From Cyanidium caldarium (taxonomy: Eukaryota; Rhodophyta; Bangiophyceae; Cyanidiales; Cyanidiaceae), in assembly GCA_026184775.1 (NCBI GenBank), contig JANCYW010000009.1, positions 62,001 through 126,000 of the forward strand: a DNA stretch of 64,000 bases, read 5' to 3'. The notes below the pieces were generated by a model. That model searched no databases. It was not told the DNA's origin and saw only the letters and a list, made by a program, of their open reading frames with translations. Below are positions 53,378-61,601 of this stretch, piece by piece. The position numbers were made by a program, and so were the translations under genes. How positions within the stretch are numbered: the stretch's first letter is position 1; each line of letters opens with the position of its first letter.

Positions 53378-53662
53378 ATGGACGTGCTGGAGACGCTGGT
53401 GGCGGAGATGGAGTTGCGCGTGCAAGCGTTCGAGGAGGAGCGAGTAGGCCGGAAAGGTGTCGAGCGGGCACCGAGCCAAACCGCGGGGCAGTCGCACTGG
53501 CAGCAGCGGGTGCAGGACCTGGAGCAGCGCGTCGAGCAGCTGTTGCACGAGAATGAACGACTGCGGTACCGAGTGCAGCATTTGGTGAGGAGTTTGGGCG
53601 CGGGGGATCGGGTGGATTCTGTCGCGCAGAGAGAGGACGAGGAGGGCAAGGGGTCGAGTTGA
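53378..53662 (+). CDS. Small leucine-zipper/coiled-coil protein
   Basis: 94 residues, without a basic DNA-binding region. A strong leucine heptad repeat covers about 42-75: leucines lie every seventh residue through DLEQRVEQLLHENERLRYRV. The start MDVLETLVAEMELRVQAFEEE forms another helix, and the C terminus is acidic. It could be a dimerisation or adaptor subunit. Its start is close to the untranslated upstream region of the divergent TPT gene. No family recognised; composition and codon use agree with its neighbours. Confidence 0.6.
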   Translation: MDVLETLVAEMELRVQAFEEERVGRKGVERAPSQTAGQSHWQQRVQDLEQRVEQLLHENERLRYRVQHLVRSLGAGDRVDSVAQREDEEGKGSS

Positions 53663-54050
53663 TTGGAGCAGGAGAGACACGGGCGCTCGGTGGGTTTGGG
53701 TTGGTACGGAGGCGCGGGCACTGCGTCCATGGCAACCCGTGAGCGGGCCGCCGGCGCCCGTGCGGTGGTAGGAATTGGCCCTGTTTCCGGGGAGAAGCTC
53801 TGCCGCGCCTTGTCGACACGCAGCGGGGACCCGAACACGCGCCGCGCTGCCGACCGCTGCACGCTCTCACGTCTCTTCGTTCCTCCTGTCGAGATTCCAT
53901 CTTCAACCTTTGACGCAGTTGTAAAGAGCCTGCACTCTGTCGCCATATACCGCGTCACCGTCTCCTCTCGCTTGCGCACTCCTCGCGACTCGCTCCCACG
54001 TGGGTTGCGCTCTTGGCACCCGTCGCTCGCTGGCCTCCGCATTCCCGAGC
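53663..54050. other. Intergenic, no gene seen
   Basis: About 390 bases between same-strand genes. CCATATACCG near 53942-53951 is a TATA-like site about 100 bases upstream of the next ATG. Nothing else is seen. Confidence 0.4.
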
Positions 54051-54368
54051 ATGAGAAGGCTGCGACGAGTCCAGGCGCCGTGGCATCAGACGCCAATGGG
54101 TCTGGGCGCCATTCTACTGACCACGGCGCTCATCACCCGACTGCTGTGGGCGTACGACGAGGCGCACGCCGAGGAGACCGCGCGACGTGACCTGGAGCAC
54201 GTGCAAGCGCTGCAACGACAGCGGCGCGTGTTGACCGAAGAGGAGAGTCGCCGCTTGCAAGAACTGCGCACGGACATGCCGCAGATGGCGCCGCTGCGAG
54301 AGGCGCGCATCGCCGAGCTGAAAGCCCACGCCCGCGAGAACTCCTGGTGGCGACGACTGTGGCAGTAG
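54051..54368 (+). CDS. Small single-pass membrane protein with basic N terminus, unknown
   Basis: 105 residues. A basic N terminus (MRRLRRVQAPWH) is followed by one hydrophobic helix (about 18-36, GLGAILLTTALITRLLWAY) and a charged, helical, coiled-coil-like domain to the end (WWRRLWQ). This layout resembles small mitochondrial inner-membrane proteins such as complex assembly factors, but I cannot name one. The gene is followed by the convergent beta-amylase gene 72 bases away. Confidence 0.55.
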   Translation: MRRLRRVQAPWHQTPMGLGAILLTTALITRLLWAYDEAHAEETARRDLEHVQALQRQRRVLTEEESRRLQELRTDMPQMAPLREARIAELKAHARENSWWRRLWQ

Positions 54369-54439
54369 GGGCTACGCTGGCCGGCGCTCCCACCTCTATC
54401 GATTGCCGTCGCACGGCGCGCCGCTAGCGCTGCATAGCT

Positions 54440-54445
54440 TTTATT
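54440..54445 (-). terminator. AATAAA poly(A) signal overlapping the beta-amylase stop
   Basis: On the minus strand the last codons read AAATAAAAG; the TAA stop (54441-54443) is inside the hexamer. Confidence 0.5.
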
Positions 54446-56162
54446 TGGATACATCAGGTTGGCGACCGCCGGTCTCGCCTTCGGGCACGGTGGCGGTGCT
54501 GGAGGTGTCGGAGACGTTGCCGGTGGCGGCGGCGCCACCCGAGGGCACATTCCTAGCATTTCCATCGCTTCCGTTCACGGCCGGCGTCGGCAGTGGCGTC
54601 CGTGGCGGATACGCCGGATACAGCGGCTCGGCCGCGCGGTCCACCGACATGCTCTCCACAAACGCGAAAAACTTGCTGCCCAGCACCGTCCGCTGCGTGT
54701 TGTTCTGGATGAACACCTGGAAGGGATCCGTCCAGCGCAAGTACGTGAACGCCTCCATCGGCTGCCCGCTGGTGACTTGGTACGAGCGCGCCACCCCGCT
54801 GATTTGTCGGTACGAGTCGGTGTCGTAGAAAGCGATGGCGTTCTCGCCGGCAAAGCGCACCTGGGTCATGACCGCTGCGCGCACCACCGCGCCCACCAGC
54901 TCCTCGGGCGAACAGGCGCAGTCGGCCGGCTGGTTCTTGTCGCGCATCTCCATGCAGGTGAACACCACCGTCACGTTGTGTTTGGCGAACACGCGGAATA
55001 TGGGCACGTATCCGTCGCGGAAGCGTGTGTTGAAGTAGCCGGCGGTGAGCTCGGCGGCGTGCGATTTGGAACGCACGTGCCAGTGGACGCCGGCCTGTTT
55101 GGCGGCCAGGGTCACCGCCGGCGGCAAGTCACCGAACACGGAGCGCGCCATGCCCAGCACTCGGTCGGCGTGGTCGATCAACTCCTGGCTGTACCAGCTG
55201 AGGAACCAGGTGCCGTACTGGGTGTTCCACATGCCCTCGTCGTTGCGGAAGAAGAGCGACTCGTCGGGCATGGACGAGTAGTTACCCACATCCTCCGGAT
55301 ACGGCGCGTGGCCCCAGGCGGGCACGCCCGCCCGTTCGGCCGCTTGTCGCAACCGCTCCAGCATATATCGGTCGTAGCACTGGAACTCGCCGATACCGCA
55401 GAACGACCACCGCTGCAGCTGGTACGATGGATATCGCAGTTCGCCGGCCGGCCCGAGGCCGATCTGCACCTGCACGATCACCTCTCCGAAATAGCGATCG
55501 AACGTGCGTCGAAAGTCCTGCATAAAGTCGCGGTACACCTCCAGCATGGTGCGCCCGGCGAACAGCGGCTGCTCGTCAGCGCCCCAGCTGACGTACTCGG
55601 TGTCCACATTGCCGTGGGTGTCCTTGAAGAATATATCGTTGTTCTTGTTGCCTATGTCGAGGATCCACCTCGGCAGCGGGATCATACACTTGTCGCCCAC
55701 GTTGCCGCCGCACTGGTGGAACGACAACACCGTCTGCAGTTTGAGGCCTTTGCCCTTCAGTATCTCACACAGATCCAAGTACGGCTTCCAGCGGTACTGA
55801 TGCGGCCGATCGCGCTCCACCAGCCCGAACCACACGTCCACCATGACACCGTGCGCGCCGTTGGCCTTGAGCTGATCCAGGCACCACTCGATCGGCCGCC
55901 CGTCGTACCACCGCACCAGTTGCGGCTCCGTTTCGTTGGTTACCGCATTCAATGGCATCATGATGAACACCGGCACACCTCGATCCGCCGCCTGACGCGG
56001 TTTGTACCACCCTTCGGTGGGCCCGCCTCCGCCCGTCTCGGTGCCGAGGGAAGGAGAGACGAGGAACAAGAGCGAGAGGATGAGAATGAGAGAGGTACAT
56101 CGTCGGATCGGGGTATGCTGATTGCAGGCGTGGTGCATCGACATCCAAGATCGTCGTCTCAT
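54441..56162 (-). CDS. Beta-amylase, GH14, with signal peptide
   Basis: 573 residues. Releases maltose from the non-reducing ends of alpha-1,4-glucans such as starch. GH14 signatures are complete: FHQCGGNVGD (about 140), GLGPAGELRYPSY with the catalytic acid (about 237) and FTCMEMRD with the catalytic base (about 402); VMVDVWFGLVERDRP is also standard. A long N-terminal hydrophobic core (LILILSLLFLVSPSLG, about 24-39) is a good secretory signal peptide, so the enzyme enters the ER. That is unusual for cytosolic or plastid starch breakdown. Several N-x-S/T sequons exist and the C-terminal 60 residues are Gly/Thr/Ser-rich. Second in-frame ATG at 56144. The TAA stop lies within AATAAA. Confidence 0.95.
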   Translation of the reverse strand: MRRRSWMSMHHACNQHTPIRRCTSLILILSLLFLVSPSLGTETGGGGPTEGWYKPRQAADRGVPVFIMMPLNAVTNETEPQLVRWYDGRPIEWCLDQLKANGAHGVMVDVWFGLVERDRPHQYRWKPYLDLCEILKGKGLKLQTVLSFHQCGGNVGDKCMIPLPRWILDIGNKNNDIFFKDTHGNVDTEYVSWGADEQPLFAGRTMLEVYRDFMQDFRRTFDRYFGEVIVQVQIGLGPAGELRYPSYQLQRWSFCGIGEFQCYDRYMLERLRQAAERAGVPAWGHAPYPEDVGNYSSMPDESLFFRNDEGMWNTQYGTWFLSWYSQELIDHADRVLGMARSVFGDLPPAVTLAAKQAGVHWHVRSKSHAAELTAGYFNTRFRDGYVPIFRVFAKHNVTVVFTCMEMRDKNQPADCACSPEELVGAVVRAAVMTQVRFAGENAIAFYDTDSYRQISGVARSYQVTSGQPMEAFTYLRWTDPFQVFIQNNTQRTVLGSKFFAFVESMSVDRAAEPLYPAYPPRTPLPTPAVNGSDGNARNVPSGGAAATGNVSDTSSTATVPEGETGGRQPDVSK

Positions 56163-56340
56163 CTCTTCTCGACAGAGATATTGGATGCGGCGCGGAGTAC
56201 CGGGAGGCACAACGCGACGTGCATCGTGAGGGCGAAACCGATCGGCTCGCAAAGCGCGAACGATGCGGCGCGCGACGTGCCTCCCGCGCCGTTTGGACGG
56301 TTGGGCGTCGTGCAGGAGACCGATCCCCAGAGGGTAACCT

Positions 56341-57063
56341 ATGGGGAGCGGTGAACAACGGCAGCCGCTGTTGGGCGCGCCGGTGGTGGTGCGTCGTGCT
56401 TGGCAGCCACTCATGTTTGGGGCGTGGCGATGGATGCTGTTGGCGCTGTCCCTGACGTTGCTGGTGTTGGCGGCAGTGTGGTCGCCTCATCGTCTACCGT
56501 CCACGTCTGCGTCCCTTTCGCATCGACAGGGCGCCGATCGTCTGTGGCGCATCGAGCCGTCCGCTGGTGGTGGCAATGGCGCCGAAGCCCCCAAAGAGTG
56601 CACGGGCACGTACGCGCCGACGGAGATCCTCACCCCGCTCACCTACAAGGTGTACAACCCGGCACCGACGGGTCAGCCGTCGTCGCTGCGGTTTCAGCTG
56701 GAGATTCGCGGCTACACGGTGATGGACCGCGAAATCGGCCACGACTGCCTGGAGCAGACCGATTGCCGCCTGTGCCTCAACGCCCAGGAGCTGTACGACA
56801 TGCTGGTGCACGTGACCGAGCTGGAGCCGTTCCGCACCACCATATTTCCGGACGGCAACCGACCGGGGCCTCGTGATCCGCCACCATCGCCGGGCACCCT
56901 GAGCTTGTGTGTCAGCATGCACAAGGCGTTCGGTGACCGCCGCGCCCGGAGTACCGAGTTGATATTGAGGATTGTGTGTTTGCCGGGATGTATATACGGC
57001 CAGGACTTGCATGTGGGAGATATGTATCTGGATCCCGAGAAGGGCACCTGCATGCGCTGGTGA
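56341..57063 (+). CDS. Type II membrane protein, cysteine-containing luminal domain, unknown
   Basis: 240 residues. A short cytosolic N terminus, a single hydrophobic helix (about 31-46, MLLALSLTLLVLAAVW) and a luminal domain from about 80 with at least eight cysteines (HDCLEQTDCRLC; LSLCVSMH; VCLPGCIYG). The even spread of cysteines suggests disulfides and secretion-pathway residence, as a signal-anchored protein or after cleavage. There is no glycosyltransferase, lectin or protease motif that I recognise. Divergent from beta-amylase, 178 bases between starts, so they share a promoter region. Confidence 0.55.
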   Translation: MGSGEQRQPLLGAPVVVRRAWQPLMFGAWRWMLLALSLTLLVLAAVWSPHRLPSTSASLSHRQGADRLWRIEPSAGGGNGAEAPKECTGTYAPTEILTPLTYKVYNPAPTGQPSSLRFQLEIRGYTVMDREIGHDCLEQTDCRLCLNAQELYDMLVHVTELEPFRTTIFPDGNRPGPRDPPPSPGTLSLCVSMHKAFGDRRARSTELILRIVCLPGCIYGQDLHVGDMYLDPEKGTCMRW

Positions 57064-57418
57064 AAACACCCTGCGAGCGTGCCATCGTGAGTGCTGGTGC
57101 CCCACAGATCGAGCGGCCACGTGGCATCTCCGCGCTCGTCAGATGGGCGCAAATTCGCCGGCGCAAATTCGCCGGCGCAGATCGCGCGCGTGCCAACCGC
57201 CGAAGGGACCCTTTTCTGCTTCGGATTGGACGCTCTCGGGTCGCCCCTCCGCGCCGACATCACCGGGTTCAACGCCCTAAACCTTCCACCATCACCACCA
57301 CTCCTCACGTCTGAGGCCCCTTTCCCTACACCACTACAACACCGCCTCGCACCCCGAGAGCCGAAGAGGACAGGGCGCTCAACACCACCTCCCGACGTGC
57401 ACGTTTCACAGGTTCTGC
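57064..57418. other. Intergenic with a short tandem repeat
   Basis: About 355 bases between two same-strand genes. The notable item is a 14-base unit GCGCAAATTCGCCG repeated twice head to tail at 57147-57174, with a degenerate third copy to 57188. The unit is itself partly palindromic. Confidence 0.6.
57147..57174 (+). repeat. Two-copy 14-base direct repeat
   Basis: Units 57147-57160 and 57161-57174 are identical; a diverged third begins at 57175. Each unit contains GCGCAAATTCGCCG, where GGCG.AATTCGCC-like arms are nearly palindromic. It could be a protein-binding site or slippage product. Confidence 0.7.
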
Positions 57419-58912
57419 ATGAGAACGGCCCGGCGCAGCGACACCGACTTGCCGAGTCTAGCCGCACAGGGTGACTTTCCGGATGATGTGCTGACGTCTT
57501 CCTCCCCGGTGACGCCGTCGTCGCTGACAAGCCGGGTGTTCTTTGCGGAGGAGGTCGACGCGGCGGCCGTGCGCGCCGAGGCCCTTTCCGAGTACCGCAA
57601 ACGGGCGCTGTCGGTAAGTGGGCCGGTGACCGCCTCCCGAGAGCATTTTCGAAATGTCTCTCGGACGGGTCGCGGTTCATGGCCGACGCCAACCAGTCCG
57701 ACAACTCAACACGCCCGACCCACCACCGACCTGTCGCTGACGCGGGCGCACATCGCTCGCCCGCCGGATATGCTGCGAGAGCGCGTGCTGATATTTTTGA
57801 TCGACTACGACGACACCCTCTATCCGACGACACAACTCGAGTCGACAGTGCTGCGCGTGTGCACCTTGAGACGGTTTGCGGCGGCGCCGGCGTCGGCCAT
57901 GGCCCGTGACACGCCGGTGGGTCTGGTGGGCGATGCGGTGTTCGAGCGCAACCTGCCGTTCCCCACCGCCAACGCCGTGCAAGACACTGGCGGACACCCT
58001 GGCGGCGCGGAGACGTCCCTCACCCCCAAACCGTTGAGTCGTACGTCATCCACCACCACCCGTCGCAGCTCCGACGACCTCAACCGCGACCTACTCCGCC
58101 GCACCGCCAGCGACTTGTACCAGTCGTGTCTGAAACTGGACGCGGCGGTGTGCGACTTTCTACAACAATGCAGCAACTTGGCACCGAGCGCGTATGTGCG
58201 CCTGGTGACCAACGCCGACCTGCGCTGGGTGTACACTTCCACCCGCGATACCATGCCCCGCGTGCATCGTTTATTATTTGCGGGCGCCGGCGGTATGTTG
58301 ACCGCCGCCCGCCCGCCCAACACCTGGTGGTGCAGCAGCGGCGGTGTGCACACCTTTCAATGCGTATCGGCGCGCTGTCGGTACGGCGACTTGCGCAGCG
58401 ACGGCAAACCGCCGGTCAGCGACGAGCCGACGCAGTGGAAAGTGGCCTGCTTCAAAGCGGAAATCGAGGCGGTGCTCGCCGAGCATCACGAACTGGCGCG
58501 CCGGTGGCAAACGTGGCAGAGCCTGATGCGCACGCCGTCCACCGACAAGGAGGCCTGGTGTGAGCAGCCGCAGTGTGTGCAGTGCGGCGCTGAGCACGAT
58601 CAGTTTCTGGCGCGGCATCGGCAGGCGCCCGGTGTCGCCCGCCACACCATACCGCTGGAGTCGTTCGAGAACACTCCCTTCGACCTGGTGGTCGTGGGCG
58701 ACAGCGCTTACGAGATGGAGGCGGCCAGGCAGGTGCGCGAACATTTTCCGGCGGCGCGTCTGATCACCATCAAGTTGTTCGAGGAGCCGACCATGCCGGA
58801 GATCACACAGCAGCTAACTGTGCTAACTCAGCGGTTGCGTTCGTTGATGGCCACGGCCGACGATTTGAATGTGCAGCTGGTGCTGAAAACGTCGGCGGTG
58901 AATCGATGCTAA
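57419..58912 (+). CDS. HAD-superfamily protein, DYDDTLYPTT type
   Basis: 497 residues. The nucleophile motif is LIFLIDYDDTLYPTT (near 127), motif II could be VTNADLRWVYTS (near 260), and motif III is VVGDSAYEMEAARQV (near 425). The wording recalls large protist HAD proteins whose substrates are unknown. The first 110 residues are Ser/Thr-rich and disordered, without a strong targeting signal. The section between motif II and III has two CxxC pairs (WCEQPQCVQCGA) that might bind zinc. The second nucleophile-region Asp (position +2) is present, so phosphatase activity is possible. Start ATG 57419, in CTGCATGAGA context. Confidence 0.65.
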   Translation: MRTARRSDTDLPSLAAQGDFPDDVLTSSSPVTPSSLTSRVFFAEEVDAAAVRAEALSEYRKRALSVSGPVTASREHFRNVSRTGRGSWPTPTSPTTQHARPTTDLSLTRAHIARPPDMLRERVLIFLIDYDDTLYPTTQLESTVLRVCTLRRFAAAPASAMARDTPVGLVGDAVFERNLPFPTANAVQDTGGHPGGAETSLTPKPLSRTSSTTTRRSSDDLNRDLLRRTASDLYQSCLKLDAAVCDFLQQCSNLAPSAYVRLVTNADLRWVYTSTRDTMPRVHRLLFAGAGGMLTAARPPNTWWCSSGGVHTFQCVSARCRYGDLRSDGKPPVSDEPTQWKVACFKAEIEAVLAEHHELARRWQTWQSLMRTPSTDKEAWCEQPQCVQCGAEHDQFLARHRQAPGVARHTIPLESFENTPFDLVVVGDSAYEMEAARQVREHFPAARLITIKLFEEPTMPEITQQLTVLTQRLRSLMATADDLNVQLVLKTSAVNRC

Positions 58913-59041
58913 AGAGGAGGGGAGAAGTGGAGGGAGGGGAGGAGCGGTTGTGCGCGAGTGGGGAGGAGTGTGGCGGGCGCGCGCTTGGCGACGTAAATCT
59001 GGTGACGCTATGACACGATCATCTGCAGTTAGGTTTACCGC

Positions 59042-61369
59042 TTATCGCACCTCTTCCGCACCGCGAGGCGCCGCCCGCGACGATACTCCGCTCGCTTCGG
59101 GTCGGCCATCCAAATACGCGTGCCCACGGCCCACGCCCTCTCCCTTCACCGTCAGTTCCGTCGGTCGCCCACCATTCTGCTCCTCGAGGAGCTGCCCGTT
59201 CTCGCTTGGCACTTCCTGGGTGGCGCGCTCGGTCTGCCGCTGCCACATATCGTAGTACAGGCCGCGCATCTCCAACAATTCCGAGTGTGAACCGCGCTCC
59301 GCAATGCGCCCGCCATCCAGCACCAGAATCTCGTCGGCGTTCACCACCGTGGCCAGTCGATGCGCCACCATCATCACGGTGCGGTTCTGTCCTAACTCGT
59401 CCAGCGCGGCGGTGATCTCCTTCTCGGTCTTGGAGTCCAGCGCCGAGGTGGCCTCGTCCAGACACAGAATGCGCGGGTTGCGGAGAATGGCGCGCGCGAT
59501 GGCCACCCGCTGCTTCTCGCCGCCGCTGAGGCGAATGCCCCGCTCGCCCACCAGGGTGTCATACTGCTGCGGCATGGCGCGGATGGTGGCGTCGATTTTG
59601 GCCAGCCGTGCCGCCGCTACCACCTCCTCGGCGGCGGCGTGCACTTTGCCGTAGGCGATATTGTAGAAGATGGTGTCGTTGAACAGCGCCGCCTCCTGCG
59701 GGATGAAACCGATGGCGGCGCGCAGCGACGATTGCGTCACCTGCCGCACGTTCTGGCCGTCGATGTAGATATCGCCCTCCAGCGGGTCGTACAGCCGGAA
59801 CAGCAGCCGCAGGATGGTCGATTTGCCGCCGCCGCTGCCGCCCACGATGGCCACGCGTTTGCCGGCCGGCACCCGGAAACTCACTCGACGTAACACCGGC
59901 CGCCCGCTGGCCAGCTCGCCCTTGTCATACGCGAAGGACACGTTCTCGAAACGGATCTCGCCGCCGCACCGCAACGACAGCGGACGCGCGTCGGGCACAT
60001 CCCGCACCGTCGGCTGCTGCTGCAGCAGCGTGAACAAATTCTCCAGATCGATCAGCGCCGCTTTCAGCTCCCGCGCTTGCCATCCCAGAAATTGCAGCGG
60101 GAAACTCAGCTGCTGCAACAGCGCACTGGCCATCACCAAATCGCCCACGGTCATCGCCTGCTGCACGATGCGTGCCGCCCCCGAGCACAGCACCAGGGTG
60201 TGACCGGCGTTGTAGATGCTCGCCTGGCCGGCGTTCAGAAACGTGTACATCTTCTCGTTGTCGATGGCACAGCGCTCGTACTCCGCCAGCACGCGATCGT
60301 AACGCACCGTCTCGAAGGCGGCATTGTCAAAGTACTTGACCGAGTCGAAGTTCATCAGCGCATCGGCCGCCTTGCCGCTCGCCTCGTTGTCCAGATCGTT
60401 CATGCGTCGCCGTATCGGGGTGAAACGCTGATTCACCCGCAACGTGAAACTGACAAACGCCACGAAAAAAGCCATCGTAGCCAGCGACATGTGCCAGCTG
60501 AGCCGTGTGGCCATCACCGCGCACACGAGCACCAGCTCGAACAGCGACGGCACGAAGCTCAGCACCAAGGCGCGGAACAGCGTCATCACCGAGCGGGTGC
60601 CGCGATTCACGATCGCGGTGATGGTGCCCACCTTGTTGGCCAGCAAATACGAGTGATCCAGCTCGAGCAGGTGCTGAAAAGTGGCGCGCGAGATCTGCCG
60701 CCCGATGCCCTGTCCGGCGCGGATGAATACCGCGGTGCGCAGCTCGTGCGTGATGTTGGCGACGGTGCGCAGCACGCCGTGGCCCACGAGAAAGTACATC
60801 GCCATTGCTGCCGTGCCGCTCGGCGTCGCTGGATCGCCCAAACGGCTCAGCAGGTCCACGCCGCGCTTGAACAAGAACGGCACGCTGACCAGGATGCTCT
60901 TGGTGAATACCATGAGGATGAGCGCCAGGATGAAGCGCCGCAGGATGACCGGCTCATGTCTGAACAATACCCGCATGTAGTCCACAAAGGTGCGCAACGT
61001 CATATGCGCCTGGCTCACGCTCACGTTCCCGTCAGCGTCGGCCTCGTCCCCGGCCGTCGCATCCCCCGCCGCCTGGCGTATCGGTGCCAACAGACGCGGC
61101 GTCACCCGAGCGAACCGTGACGCGTCCACCTCGGCAAACAGCTTCTCATACACTTGTTCACGACTGCTGTGATCCAGTCGCCCATTGGAAGCGCCAGGCT
61201 GTCCGTCGGCCGCAGCCCGCCACCGGGCCCACCGGTTCACCTGCCGCGGTGGCCGTCTCCAGCCGAGGAAATGGGCCGTTCCCCACCGGACACTCCCACC
61301 CAATGGGGTCTTCCTGACACAGTGTTGCCATTTTGATGGTGGCCTTGGGTAATGCCCCAGTAAGAACAT
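59042..61369 (-). CDS. ATM1: Mitochondrial half-ABC transporter ATM1 (ABCB7 type)
   Basis: 775 residues. Exports a glutathione-linked sulfur compound from the matrix for cytosolic iron-sulfur assembly. Six helices (about 170-460) include the ATM1-type DSVKYFDNAAFE and LNAGQASIYNAGHTLVL. The nucleotide-binding domain has Walker A GGSGGGKST (about 506), Q-loop, signature LSGGEKQRVAIARAIL, Walker B ILCLDEATSALDS and the H-loop MVAHRL, all intact. The N terminus (first ATG 61369) is Arg/Trp-rich and positive over 60 residues, a likely mitochondrial presequence. A C-terminal extension of 35 Gly/Glu-rich residues follows the NBD. Same strand as the helicase upstream, with 232 bases between. Confidence 0.95.
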   Translation of the reverse strand: MFLLGHYPRPPSKWQHCVRKTPLGGSVRWGTAHFLGWRRPPRQVNRWARWRAAADGQPGASNGRLDHSSREQVYEKLFAEVDASRFARVTPRLLAPIRQAAGDATAGDEADADGNVSVSQAHMTLRTFVDYMRVLFRHEPVILRRFILALILMVFTKSILVSVPFLFKRGVDLLSRLGDPATPSGTAAMAMYFLVGHGVLRTVANITHELRTAVFIRAGQGIGRQISRATFQHLLELDHSYLLANKVGTITAIVNRGTRSVMTLFRALVLSFVPSLFELVLVCAVMATRLSWHMSLATMAFFVAFVSFTLRVNQRFTPIRRRMNDLDNEASGKAADALMNFDSVKYFDNAAFETVRYDRVLAEYERCAIDNEKMYTFLNAGQASIYNAGHTLVLCSGAARIVQQAMTVGDLVMASALLQQLSFPLQFLGWQARELKAALIDLENLFTLLQQQPTVRDVPDARPLSLRCGGEIRFENVSFAYDKGELASGRPVLRRVSFRVPAGKRVAIVGGSGGGKSTILRLLFRLYDPLEGDIYIDGQNVRQVTQSSLRAAIGFIPQEAALFNDTIFYNIAYGKVHAAAEEVVAAARLAKIDATIRAMPQQYDTLVGERGIRLSGGEKQRVAIARAILRNPRILCLDEATSALDSKTEKEITAALDELGQNRTVMMVAHRLATVVNADEILVLDGGRIAERGSHSELLEMRGLYYDMWQRQTERATQEVPSENGQLLEEQNGGRPTELTVKGEGVGRGHAYLDGRPEASGVSSRAAPRGAEEVR

Positions 61370-61591
61370 GTTATGGTCTCTGGGTGTCGGCGGGAGGGTG
61401 GGTGACGAGGGTCGGACCACCCTATTTTCCGGACAATGTGGCCCGCGCGGGCATCTGCACCGCAGATGGACGTCGGGCGATTCACACTTTGTCGGGGGTT
61501 GCCTGTCGGTGGGTCGCCGAGATCAGGAGATGAGGAGAATGAGAGGTGGCAATATCGGTGGAGATCCGGGTTACTTCAAGGAATAAATATT

Positions 61592-61597
61592 TTTATT
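61592..61597 (-). terminator. AATAAA poly(A) signal of the helicase
   Basis: On the minus strand AATAAA lies 4 bases after the TGA stop (61602-61604), in a small AT-rich patch (61580-61600) that also has AATAAA on the other strand. Confidence 0.5.
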
Positions 61598-61601
61598 CGA
61601 T

